From Euborellia annulipes (Eukaryota; Arthropoda; Insecta; Dermaptera; Anisolabididae): a stretch of DNA of 64,000 nt. Under the pieces are notes generated by a model, which was given only the letters and a program-made list of their open reading frames with translations, had not been told where the DNA came from and searched no databases. The position numbers and the translations under genes are program-made. The stretch lies in NCBI GenBank assembly GCA_023213315.1, contig JAKCPI010001826.1, positions 62,001 through 126,000 of the forward strand. Reading direction: 5' to 3'. Shown piece by piece: positions 12,329-25,457 of the stretch (position 1 is its first letter; each line of letters opens with the position of its first letter).

Positions 12329-12989
12329 ACTTTCTCTTAGCTATATGTATATGTTAATATACATACATATATATAGAGAGAGAAAGTATTGGATTCATGT
12401 CAAAAATTCGATGTCGAGATTTTGATGGATATACACGTTTTGAAGTCCCCTGAATCCAAAAAAGTGGTTTTCGCGACATGGTCTGTCTGTCTGTCTGGGT
12501 TCAATTTAAAGCATGAAGGAATTCAGCTAGGAGGTTGAAATTTTATATTTAAGTTAGGCACCCTCCTAGGCCGTGAAAATAAGCTTTTAATCAAAATCGT
12601 TTAGAGAGTACTAATACTTTACTGATGTAATTTTTCTGTTTTTTTTCGATTTTCTCAAAATTCGCTCCAACGATTTTTTTTAAAATTCAAAAATCAATTA
12701 TTTTTTAGATGCTCTTTAAAATGTATATTCTCATTTTGCCATTGAAATTTTCTGAAGACCACTTTACTCTTGTACTCATAGAGAAGATAGGAGAAATGGT
12801 TGCCATGATAACAAAATATAAATATTTTCCCATACTTATAAATTTTACATCCTGAATTCTAATATATCGGCGGAAACTAAAATATATGTCGACACGAAAA
12901 ATCTGGTGTGACAAGCACAGAACACAACTTTCGATTACCTAAGGTAAGAGAAAGTTGTGTGCTGTGCGACCAGTCACACCAGATTTTTA
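12329..12989 (+). mobile_element. Twin-hairpin family, full-length copy
   Basis: It starts at TACTTTCTCTTAGC with the small AT hairpin. The body is collinear with the 8138 copy in opposite orientation. It ends in the long hairpin from AATCTGGTGTGACAAGC to CAGTCACACCAGATT. The hairpin loop carries CGATTACCTAAGG. Confidence 0.85.
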
Positions 12990-13335
12990 ATTCTAAAGCC
13001 GTGTATCCACTACTCGCTCCTGGTGCGCGTGCCATGAATGATCGCGCCGAGAACTGTATCCACCTTCCTGTACCAGGGTTTGATCGTTCAACATGCAAGT
13101 CAGTCGTGTTCGAAAAGCAGCAGCGCAGCTCTTATAGTTATTCACAGTATTATATACAAGAAAAAACGAACAGCTCGTTGGTGGATGAAAGAGTATATAT
13201 ATGACAAGAGCAGTCATTTTTTCTTCAATTCTGGCACAGGAACTCTCATTTCACAACTTATTTCTCTTCATGCAACTGATTTATTGTGATAAGAAGAACT
13301 TTTGCTATTCGACAGCACTTCTTTTGTATCATATA

Positions 13336-14640
13336 CAGTGCGAGTCAAAAATATGAGACCACCTGAAAATATTAAAATAAATCATGGTTGATTACAAATT
13401 TAACAAAATTCATTTTATATTTATAAAACATATCTAATTGAAAAAGTATTTATAAAAAACTTAATAAAAAAATTCATCAATTACAAAAAAATTCACTTTT
13501 ATTTAAAAAAGTTTTTTTGTTGAGTCAAAAATATGAGACCTTATTTTTAAATCTATTTAATCTAATAAAAAGTAAAATGTAGACACTCGTACCATTTCAA
13601 AACAATATATAGAATTAATATAGCCCTTCAATTAAAAAAATTTCGAATAATTTGAATTTAAATTTGGAAACTTCAATATTCCAAGGGGTCCAAAATTAAC
13701 TTGACTGCGAAAAAGGCATCATCGATGGTTTAAGACTTGTGCAAATAAAATTGAACAACAAATTGCATTCCAAATTGGAAGATCGAAAACCGTAGTGCAC
13801 AATTAAATTAGTTTTAGAGAAAATTTCGGCATAAAATCGAGTCCAGGGCCGCCAATGGCATAAACAAACGTGACAAACGGCGAGTTTTTCAGATAGTTGT
13901 AGACCAAAATCATTCAACAAGATCTCTTATTGGATTTATATCAAAAGCTTTGGCATCTTTTATACTCCTTAGTGCTAATTTTATGAGTTACAAATACAAT
14001 ATGCCTGTTAAACTTTAATCGAGCCCAGACCATAATACTGCCACCTCTGTGAACTCGTTTTGAATAAAGTTCTTTTTCTTTTCCTAAATTATACCAATAA
14101 TATTGGTAACCACCCTATTCGTCAAAATTAAGTTTCTTTTCATCACTAAATAACACTCGTCTCCATTCAGTATCTCAACTCATAAATTTTCCAGCGAATT
14201 TCAGTCGATGTTCTTTAAGACCCATTTGTAAAATCGGTGCTGATTTCCTTTTTTAATATTCAGCTAAAAAATTTTGTTTTAGTGCCTGGGAAATTGTTGA
14301 GAGACTTAGTGGTTTTGATATAAATCCAATAAGATATCTTGTTGAATGATTTTGGTCTACAACTATCTGAAAAACTCGCCGTTTGTCACGTTTGTTTATG
14401 CCATTGGCCGCACTGGACTCGATTTTATGCCGTAATTTTCTCTCAAACTAATTTAATTGTGCACTACGGTTTTCGATCTTCCAATTTGGAATGCAATTTG
14501 TCGTTCAATTTTATTTTCACAAGTCTTAAACCATCGATGATGCCTTTTTCCATATATAAAATGAATTTTGTTAAATTTGCAATCGACCATGATTTATTTT
14601 AATATTTTTTCAGCTGGTCTTATATTTTTGACTCGCACTG
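13336..14640. mobile_element. Tc1/mariner foldback transposon
   Basis: It is flanked by TA on both sides. The ends are inverted repeats beginning CAGTGCGAGTCAAAAATATG. Internally, 13700-13945 and 14310-14545 are inverted copies of one transposase-derived segment. Two matching open frames result on opposite strands (13696-13920 minus and 14339-14602 plus). The central piece keeps recognisable transposase sequence on the minus strand. The element cannot encode an intact transposase. Confidence 0.85.
13950..14180 (-). pseudogene. Tc1-like transposase fragment, broken
   Basis: Read on the minus strand, this stretch gives the block FSDEKKLNFDE, then a stop, then GGYQYYWYNLGKEKE and later HRGGSIMVW. 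These correspond to the second catalytic aspartate region and the GG-x-MVW block of Tc1-family DDE transposases. An in-frame stop lies between them, and the N- and C-terminal parts are missing or inverted, so it is a dead remnant. Confidence 0.8.
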
Positions 14641-14856
14641 TAGTTGTATTAATATACGGCAACTTTGGATATTCATCGCTTGGAACGCAACAAAGATACA
14701 AAATAGTACTATATTTTTTTTAAACAATACTTGTATATTGTATTTTAGACTTTTTTTAATATACATAAAATAATATTTATATTAAAATATTGGAAGACAT
14801 TTGAACATTTAAAATGTAATTACTGTAATGAAAAGGTGTTATAGCACCAAACATAT

Positions 14857-15365
14857 GGGTCATTCCATACCAAGTGACCAAGTCAGCATTTTCACCCCAT
14901 CTCCAATCTTGCTGACATATCTTTTTGACATATATGTATGTCTGTGATAGTACTGTGTAAAATTTTACCTTCACAAGTAGTATAGAGGGGGCATTAAATT
15001 TGGTTCACAAAATTTTTCGATAAAACTTTCAATAAAACAAAAACTTTTTATGCCTTGCCACTACAACCTTCACAGGGAACACAAAAAGTTGTCCTTGGTT
15101 GTAATTTTTCATAGTCCAAGCTGCTACAGTTTACAGCAGCATCATTAGAAACGTTCCATTTATTTACACACAACTTTGCTTGCACAAATTACCTTTTGTT
15201 AGAAAGCTCTGGCGCCCCGACCCCTCTATACTACACTTGTGAAGGTGAAATTTTAGACAGTACTATCACAGACATATGTCTGTGTATACACAAAATTTCA
15301 TCAAGATTGGAGATGGTGTGAAAAAATTTTTATTGTAAATTTGGTCACTTGGCATGGAATGAACC
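14857..15365. mobile_element. Foldback MITE with GGGTCATTCCA ends
   Basis: Terminal inverted repeats start GGGTCATTCCATACCAAGTG. Arms extend inward through CACAAGTAGTATAGAGGGG and its complement. It is non-coding. The ends resemble those of the larger element at 17089-18247, so the two may share a transposase source. Confidence 0.85.
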
Positions 15366-15454
15366 AAATGATAAAATAAAAAAATATGTATAAAAATCAT
15401 ATAACAATTGATGTATATAAATGAATTAATAAAAAAAAAAACTTGATTTCATTT

Positions 15455-15592
15455 TCAATTTGATTTTTCTTCTAAAGTGTTTTCATCCTCGTTAGAATTT
15501 ATCTTAGTTGCATCTAAATGTTGAAGCAATTTTTCCTCCCATTCTTCTGGTTTAAGTTCTTTAACTTCTTTTAAGCCTTTCTCCATTAAAAT
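15455..15592 (-). CDS. FKBP8: FKBP8-like exon 6 (last coding exon)
   Basis: The acceptor is TTTTTTTTACAG, phase 0, continuing from KFLNKQ into [14 protein letters not shown], which fits the end of TPR2 or start of TPR3. The remaining residues are acidic and lysine-rich, ending EEKSN and a TGA stop. No membrane segment is present. Downstream a minus-strand AATAAA occurs near 15330, inside the neighbouring MITE. Confidence 0.7.
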   Translation of the reverse strand: MLMEKGLKEVKELKPEEWEEKLLQHLDATKINSNEDENTLEEKSN

Positions 15593-18500
15593 CTGTAAAA
15601 AAAATTAATAATTAAATATATATTTATACAGTCTCTTTGTAATAATACAATTTTTGGAAAAAAGATTAAAATATTTTCTAATCTCAGGGCCGAATCTAGG
15701 GGGGGGGGGGCGGTGGGTGCGTGTGCCCTGGGCGGCAGATTTCAGGGGGCGGCAATTAAAGAAAGATTTACTAAAAAAAAGGTAAAATGATATGAATTTT
15801 GTATAGAAAATTTTAAGGAGTGGGCGGCAAATTAAATTTTGCCCCCCCCCCCCCTAAAAAATCTCCTAGTTCCGGCCCTGTCTAATCTTATTATTAAAGT
15901 ATCATTAAGCATTATAAATGATGGTTAACATGAGGTTAAACTTTTTAGTTAAAAAAATTTTATTTTGAAAATAAAATTAATAAAAATAGACTTTCATTTT
16001 TTTTTTAATATTAATATTAATCATTTAAAATTCCTATCTCAAAATTAGGTATAATTTATATTTTAATAAATTATACTTAATTTTGAGATAGGAATTATAT
16101 ATATATATGCAAAGATAAGTTTTCTCGGGTTAAGTCGCGTGGGGTGCTGAGATTTACTCGACGTTTCGGGTCTCCTTTTGGAGCCATTTTCAAGAGAAGG
16201 AAGTTAGGAGGTAATGGTGGAGGGGGGTTGTTTACGGGGTCGCAGTCTTCCTGGTCCCCAGGTCAATTTGGTGAATGACTCAGAGGCGTGGATTGGTCTC
16301 TGAGAGCTGGAGGAATGTTGGGTGTGTGTAATTGTGTTCGGTTTAGATTGACTACGGGACCTCAATCTGCCTACTCCCCAAGTCGGTGTATTGGTGAATG
16401 CCTCAGAGGTTTGGATTTGTCTCTGTGAAATGGACAGTGGTTGGTTGTGTGTAATCGGGTTTGTGTTTGGTTTGGGTCGACGTTGGGGCCTCAATCTGCC
16501 TACTCCCCAAGTCAGGGTGTTTGCTCTTGGTTCCCGGGGTCTCAACCTGCCTACTCCCCAGGCCGTGAGCAACTGACTCTGAGCCGGAGGTGCAGGTCCT
16601 TTTATACCTGTTGCCGGGCATGTGCCATTACCTCCTAACTTCCTTCTCTTGAAAATGGCTCCAAAAGGAGAGCCGAAACGTCGCGTAAATCTCAGCACCC
16701 TTAACTTAACCCGAGAAAACTTATCTTTGCATACATCCGGTCGCGGAAACCTTCCAGAACATATATATATATATATATATAATTCCTATCTCGACAATCA
16801 AATACTGTTTACTGCATACAGGGTGCGTAGCTACAGTGAGGGTCAATATTATGTCCCACCCATGCGTTTTTTACTTGTGATTAAAAGAAAATGAAAATCT
16901 TTATTGGAAATTTTTTAGGTTTGAACCATGAAAGTTTCCTTTAAAAAAATATATAATATTTTTTTTTAAAACAACGAAATAATCACAAATAGAAAACGCA
17001 TGGGTGGGACTTTTTTTTATCTGATTTAATTTTTCCTGCCCTCCGCTATCCTTATCAAGTTAAACAGCCCTATTCTTCATTATATATATGGGGCATTCCA
17101 CGCCAACTCGACCACTTTTGAACCCGACCATTTTTGATTTGGCGGAAACTTTGTCATCTTTTTGTACCCTATTGAAAACGTGTCGAGAATATTTTTCAGA
17201 TTTTTTGACCAAGCCAAAAAAAAAGTTATAGCATTTTCAAAAAACATCGATTTTTTTTTCTTAAATAGCCGTAAAACTGTCAAAAATTAACTTATCGGGA
17301 CGTTTTTTTTTTTTTTTTTGAAATTTTTGTCTTTAAATGTACTTTTCAGAAATAAATATGACAAAATTTTACAGATTCATCTTGAACGTTTTTTTTTTTT
17401 GACATTTTCGGAAAAAAACAAAAATTTCGGGATGAATGACACTTTTTTTTTTTAATTTTTTTTTTTTTTATATAAAAAACTTTGATTTTTTTCTACAAAT
17501 GCTCTGAAAATTTCAGAGTGGGATAATTTCGCGTTCTAAAGAAAAAATTTTTTTTTTCTCCGCTTATTTATCATGACGGTGCTCTTAAATTCTTCCAGGA
17601 CTGTACGAGATTCTAGAAAATTGAAGAAAAATAATAATAATAATGGTTAGAGGTGATGAAAATCGAGAAAATTCCATTTATCCTGAAAAAAATTATAAAT
17701 TAGTGGGGGAGGGGCCTGGCCCTCCCCAGAAAGCTACTTGCCCCAAGAAAAATTGAGAAAATATGGGACTTTCCAGGCCCACCGCCAAGGGGGCCCGTCC
17801 CCCTTTTTTGGGGCTTTGGGGGGCGCCCCGGCCCCCCGCGCCCCCGGGGGGGGGGAGTTTTTTTATAAAAAAAAAAAAAAAAAAAAAAAAATTAAAAAAA
17901 AAAGTGTCATTCATCCCGAAATTTTTGTTTTTTTCCGAAAATGTCAAAAAAAAACGTTCAAGATGAGATCTGAAAAATGTTGTCATATTTATTTCTGAAA
18001 AGTGCATTTAAAGACAAAAATTAAAAAAAAAAAAAAACGTCCCGATAAGTTAATTTTTGACAGTTTTACGGTTATTTAAGAAAAAATCGATGTTTTTTGA
18101 AAATACTATAACTTTTTTTTTGGCTGGGTCAAAAAATCTGAAAAATTCTCAGACACGTTTTCAATAGGGTACAAAAAGATGACAAAGTTTCAGCCAAATC
18201 AAAAATGGTCGGGTTCAAAAGTGGTCGAGTTGGCGTGGAATGTCCCATATATATAATTCCTATCTCAAAATTAGGTATAATTTATATTTTGAATGATTCA
18301 TATTTAAAAATAAAGGGTCGGACTAAGCCGAGTGCATAACTTTGCCCACCCATTATTCAAAGAAATAAAGCAACGCGTTTGTTTATTTGTTTTGATTTTG
18401 ATCTGTTTCTATGCACAATTTTAGAATTTAAATGATTTTTTTTTAACAAATTTATGACAAATTAGGATACAAATATTGAATATCATTTACTCGGGAGAAA

Positions 18501-19662
18501 GTCTAGTTTCTGAATATATAAAAAAAATGAAGGGTCGGACTAAGCCGAGCGCACAACTTTGCCCACCCACTACTCAAGAAAAAAATATTTGTCCCCCCCC
18601 TAGAGCCCCCCCCTGATGGTCCGATGTTATACCTATTATATATCATTTTACTCGGGAGGAAGCCTAGTTTCTAAATATATAAAAAAAATTATAGGTTATG
18701 TAAGAAAAAAATTTTTGTCCCCCCCTAGAGCCCCCCTGATGGTTCGATGTTATACATATTATATATCATTTTACTCGGGAGGAAGTCCAGTTTCTGAATA
18801 TATAAAAAAAATTATAGGTTAATTAGGAAAAAAAATTTTGTCCCCCCCTAGAGCCCCCCCCCCTGATGGTCCGATGTTTACCAAAAGCTTTTCAGTTCTT
18901 GGCCTCTACCCCTAGTTTATGGGTGCAAAATTTCAAAACAATTGAATGAATAGTTTTTGAGATTTCGTTGACGAAAAAAATTACCACAGACATCACACAC
19001 ACACAGACATCATTCCAAAAACTTCTTAAATGGATTCAGGGGACCTCAAAACGCATTTTGGCAGCTTCAGAAAAATTTCGATTTTTTTTACGATTACATT
19101 AACTTTCCCTGCCAACCTACGGTTGATGGGCAAAGTTAATTATAGGTTATGTAAGAAAAAAATATTGGCCCCCCCTCTAGAGCGCCCCCTAATGGTCCGA
19201 TGTTTACCAAAAGCTTTTCAGTTCTTGACCTTTACCTCTAGTTTATGTGTGCAAAATTTCAAAACAATTGGATGAATAGTTTTTGAGTTTTCGTTGACGA
19301 AAAAAATTACCAGACACACAAACATACAGACACACAGACATCATTCCAAAAACTACTTAAATGGATTCAGGGGACCTCAAAACGCATTTTGGCAGCTTCA
19401 GAAAAATTTCGATTTTTTTTACGATTACATTAACTTTACCTGCCTAACCTATGGTTGGTGGGCAAAGTTAAAAAAAAGAACGTCTATTTTTATTAATTTT
19501 ATTTTTTCAAAATCATAGATTTCGTCCGTTAATGTATAGTTAATGGGAATTTTAATGAGTCTAGAATCAATGTCATCTAAAAATTCTGCGTTAACCCATA
19601 GAAAAGCATTGAAAAAAACAGTTTTATGCAAAAACGTTTTTGCTCGATCGGTTTGCGTTCAG

Positions 19663-19702
<40 letters not shown>

Positions 19703-22700
19703 TTTATTACTAATAACAAACACTGCGCACTTTACATTGAATCCATAACTGATGGAACTGAAGCTAATGGGACAATAAATTTGACCAGAAATTCACTATT
19801 CCAGAGGCTTTATTTTTGGGTGCTCATGCCTTTCTTTTTCTTTATTGCAAGTTTTGTTCATTAATAACTTAATGAATCGAGTTTCTCTTATAAATTCTAG
19901 TGAGACACCCATATTTTCATCTATTCGTCCAGACAGTCACCCAAATTATATCCGAGTCCTGCCTACTTATTTTGAATATACTGACATGCAGCAGCTGTCG
20001 GATTTTTTTACTTTCTCTTACCTATGTATATATGTAATATATATATAGAGAAGTATTGGATTCATGTCAAAAATTCGATGTCGAGATTTTGATGGATCTT
20101 CTCGTTTTGAGGTCCCCTGAATCCAAAAAAATCTGGTGTGACTGGCGCACAGCACACAACTTTCTCTTACCTTCGGTAATCGAAAGTTGTGTTCTGTGCT
20201 TGTCTCACCAGATTTTTTGTGTCGGCATGTATTTAGTTTCCGACAGTACGGTACATTCGATTTTCAAGATGTAAAATTTATAAGTATGGCAAAATGTTTA
20301 TATTTTGTTACCATGGCTACCATTTCTCCTATCTTTTCTATGGAGTACAAGAGTAAGTGGTCTTCAGAAGATTTCAATCACAAAATGAGAATATACATTT
20401 TAAAGAGCAACTAAAAAATAGTTGATATATGAAATTTAAAAAAAATCGTTGGAGCAAATTTTGAGAAAATCGAAAAAAACTGAAAAAGTGCATCAGTAAA
20501 GTACTAGTACTTTTTAGTCCGATTTTGTTCAAAAGCTTCGTGTCACGTCCCATGGGAGTGTCTAACTTAAATATAAAATTTCAACTTCTAGCTCTTTCGT
20601 TCTTGAGATATTTTGTTCACAGACAGACACACACACACACAGACACACAGACAGACCATATGGCGAAAACCACTTTTTTGGATTCAGGGGACCTCAAAAC
20701 GTGAAGATCCATCAAAATCTCGACATCGAATTTTTTGACATGAATCCAATACTTTCTCTCTATATATATATTACATATATACATAGGTAAGAGAAAGTAA
20801 AAAGTGGTTTTCGCGACATGGTCTGTCTGTGTGTGTGTGTGTGTGTGTCTGTGAACAAAATATCTCAAGAACGAAAAGAGCTAGGAAGTTGAAATTTTAT
20901 ATTTAAGTTAGGCACCCCCATGGGACGTGACACGAAGCTTTTGAACAAAATCGACCAAAAGTACTAGCACTTTACTGATTCACTTTTTTAGTTTTTTTTT
21001 TCGATTTTCTCAAAAATTTGCTCCAATGATTTTTTTTTAAATTCAAAAATCAATTATTTTTTAGATTCTCTATAAAATGTATATTCTCATTTTGTGATTG
21101 AAATCTTCTGAAGACCACTTTACTCTTGTACTCCATAGAAATGATAGGAGAAATGGTTGCTATGGTATCAAAATATAAATATTCTCCCATACTTATAAAT
21201 TTTACATCTTGAATTCAATTGTACCCTACTGTCGGAAACTAAATACATGTCGACACAAAAAATCTGGTGTGACAAGCACAGTATCACAACTTTCGATTAC
21301 CGAAGGTAAGAGAAAGTTGTGTGCTGTGCGCCAGTCACACCAGATTTTTTTTTAAACATTCACTTTTTCTCATTCACAGTCTTTTCGGCAACTTAGGTCA
21401 TATAAGACTTTATACGATAACCGTTATTGAATATTTATATTTGGGGTCCAAGCATTCTTATTTAAGCCATTTGGTATCCAAATTGCTTAAATAAATCATC
21501 GGACTGTCTGGGATCCGAACCCTCGACCATTGGTATACAAGGCCAGCACGCTAACCCCTACACCAAGCCCCCAATAGCTCTCTGATTTTTATAAAATACC
21601 GTGGCACAAGGAAGGGGAGAGGTTCACCCCAAAACTATTATACCTGTTTATTTAGAAATTTGGCTCTTGTATTTTCAGAATCCAATTTCAAAACTTTATT
21701 AGTATAATTCAAAGCCATCTCGAATGCTCTCATTTTGAGAAGGGCTGTTGCCAAGTTGTTCCATACCAGAAGACGAAGTGTTTTCATTTCATACTGTTAA
21801 TTCCTATAAAAAAAATTAATTTATTAATTTATCAACAATCTACAAAATATTCTAAATTCTTATAGACTAGCTAAAGATTAAACCTTTTGTTATTCTTTGT
21901 TTTTCCATCGGGATTCATATTATGAGAATTTTATATCTGAATAGCTTAGAAGCAACGATGATAAGCTATCAGCAATTAAAAAATTTTATTATTGTCCGAG
22001 TTGATGCGGTCTTTAGATTGAAAAATATCATCATCCTCTCGGCTTGACAGCTCCTCATCGATAAATAATAGTTCTAAACTTTCCGGTTTACTAAAAGTTA
22101 AGAGGGTCATCCGCATTCCTTTTTTGCTCATATTAAGCTGGTGGTCTTCTCCATGGAATAAAAAAAGCAGAAAAGACTATTGATGGCGATGAATTGATCT
22201 TCATTTTCTTGTGGACCTCCTTCATTATAAATAAAATTTTCAATTCTATTGAAAAAAATCTGGTGTGAATGGTCGCACAGCACACAACTTTCTCTTACCT
22301 TTGGTAAAAGAAAGTTGTCTTTTGTGCTCATCACACCAGATATTTTGTGTCGAGAAATATTTAGTTTCCGTCGATATATTTAAATTCAAAATGTATCAAT
22401 AAAATTTATCTTCTTCTTCTTTCTTCGCCTTAATCCCGCGGTGCAGGGTTGGCGGATCATGGGTATTTGCGCCCGTCGCACGGTCTGAAGCCTGTTGAAA
22501 ATATAGAAAGAAAGAGACTGACAGAAGTATTGCTAGTCCCAGCAAGAGTAGCTCGTGGTCGCCATCCGAATCCACACGATGTGGGCTCCTGGTATCAATA
22601 AAATTTATAAAAATATTTATATTTATAATTCGAAGAGAAGTTGCTGTTGATTTTTGGGAATGGAAAAAAATAAGACAGGGAAAAAGAGAGGCTTTGACCA

Positions 22701-25412
22701 AAGCAAAGGGTTTCAAAAATTATTCCCTCTTCCCTCTAAAAAAATTTTTCATTATTTTAAACTCCCCTTATTAAAAATTAGGGAAAAACAATATTTATAT
22801 TTTGCAACCATTTCTCCTATCTTTCCTATGAAGTACAAGAGTGAAGTACGTGCTTCAAAAGATTTCAAAGAAAAAAATGAGAATATACGTTTTAAAAAGC
22901 ATCTAAAAAATCATTGATTTTTGAATTAGATTGGATTGAATTTTCAGAAAAAAAGTGAAAAAGTGCACCAGTAAAATATTAGTACTCTTTGGTCGATTTT
23001 GTTCAAAAGCTTCGTGTCACGTCCCATGGGGGTGCCTAACTTAAATATAAAATTTCAACCTCCTAGCTCTTTTCGTTTTTGAGAAATTTTGTTCATAGAC
23101 ACACACACAGACAGTCCATGTTGTGAAAACCATTTTTACTTTCTCTTAAGTCTATATATGTTAATAAATAGAGAGAGAAAGTATTGGATTCATGTCAAAA
23201 ATTCGATGTCGAGATTTTGATGGATATACACGTTTTGAGGTCCCCTGAATCCAAGAAACATGGTCTGTCTGTCTTTAAGTTCGGTACCCTTATGTTATGG
23301 GACGTGACACGAAGCTTTTGAACAAAATCGGCCAAAGAGTACTAATACTTTACTGACGGACTTTTTGATTTTTTTTTCGATTTTCTCGAAAAATTCGCTC
23401 CAACGATTTTGATTGAAATTCAAAAATCAATTATTTTTAAGATGCTCTTCTAACGTATATTCTCATTTTGCCCTCAAAATCGTTTAAAGCACACTTTATT
23501 CTTGTACTTCATACGAAAGATAGGAGAAATGGTTGCGATTGTAACAAAATATAAATAGTTTATACATTTTACATCTTGAATTTTAATATATTGGCGGAAA
23601 CTAAACATATGTCGACACAAAAAATCTGGTGTGACAAGCACAGTACATAACTTTCGATTATCGAAGGTAAGAGAAAGTTGCTCTGCGACCAGTCATATCA
23701 TCTCTTTCTTTATGGATTCTTTATAAACAAAATAGTATACTTTAACCAAGGTCTCGAAATTGAGAACCTGTTTTATGTTCTCTTTTACTCTCCCGTCCTT
23801 GGGTTTGTATTTAACACTTCATAAGAGACATCAATTAAAAACATAAGCCTAAAAATAAAACTTAAGCTCTACTATAGTAGAATATTCAAGTTTTATTTAA
23901 AAGTATCATTTAAAAATACAATTAATCAAAGGACTACTATATGGAAATTAGAAAAGAATGAGATTAAATATTACATTTATCTCTATTTTCCACCTAAACA
24001 ACACACTAAAAATTTATTCGAATCATTGGTTAAAATCTTTTTCATTAATTGCATTAGTAATCCAAAAAAATCTCGACATCGAATTGTTGACATGATCGCG
24101 AAATACTTTCTATTCTATATAATTGTTCATTATACAAATATATGATATATTATACCTTTTCCTTATCGTGAATATATTCGTCAGCTCGTCGATAACATTT
24201 AATAGCCAAATAATATTCGTTTCTTTTATACCACCAGTTCCCTCTTTCCTTCTTCTTCAATCTAAAACAAAAAAATATAAATTTACAATCTATTAATTAA
24301 AATGATAAAGTTTTTTTTTTTTTTTATATATAAAATTAATAAAATTCCTTGACTTATGTTTACCCAAATATATATTGTTAATAAATCTTATAATAATATT
24401 CTGGCTTTATTTTTGGCTGCTCATGCCTTTCTTTTTCTTTTTTATTGGAAGTTTTTGTCCATAAATTACTTAATATGAAATGAATAAAGTATTGAGTTTC
24501 TCTTAAAAATTCTAGGCAAGACAACCATAATTTCTCGAATATATTACTGTTTTGAGGGTGTAGCTACTAAACTTTAATTAAACAAAAAACAGGCTTTAAT
24601 TTGAACTAATTTTGTAATATTCATAAAGAGGGATCATAAATAAATATCTCTTGAGATTAAAAAATAGATAGATTGATAGAGAAATAGGATCTAATATTAA
24701 AGAATGTGAATTTTTCAAACTACATTCCATTTTTTTTTCCTACTTTACTATAGGGGGGTATATGTGTAAGATGTGTGTATGATCTGTGATGTTGCTTTAT
24801 TTATATAATTTCACATAAAGACCAACATTTAGGGAGTAAATAAAAAAATATATTTCACTCAAAAGTAGAAAATGTGGATTGATTGGATTTGAGTCCTTTG
24901 CATTCTGCAGAATCAGTTGAGATTTTCTTCCATCCTCGCCTTATTCCGGCGATGCGGGGTCGACGGACTTCACTTTTTCTCTCGAATCCCATTTAACATA
25001 CATTTTTGCAACCGAGAAGGATAGAACAGGCCGGCCCGTTGCACGATCTGACGCCTGTTGAAAAGAGGAAGGAAGAGACAGACATACAATTAGCAGAAGG
25101 AATGCCTGTCCCAGCTCCGGCAGCTCGTGGTTGCCATCCACATACCCACAAGATGTGATCGAGGGGAGCACTTCAGATGAAGGAACAAATTCCAATATTA
25201 ATTACCTCATGAGAGTAAAAAATATTTACCTCTTATTATGATGCTTTTATTCAATATAAAATGCTGTCAATTAAAAACCTGTTGATTTTTAAATGAAGAA
25301 AGAGTTTCGATGTTTAGAAGAACTTTTGAAATTTAATTAAGTTCTTGGGGGGTAAAAAAAACCCACCCCAAAAGATATATTTTCTCAACGTTGAATTTGC
25401 GGGGGAGGAGAA

Positions 25413-25457
<45 letters not shown>

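Noticed and set aside
13696..14602. Two similar open frames on opposite strands as possible small genes
   Set aside because: They are the two inverted copies of a decayed transposon segment, not independent genes.
17693..18007. Frames with long Lys and Phe runs and Gly-Pro-rich parts
   Set aside because: They come from homopolymer runs in the centre of a foldback and overlap on both strands.
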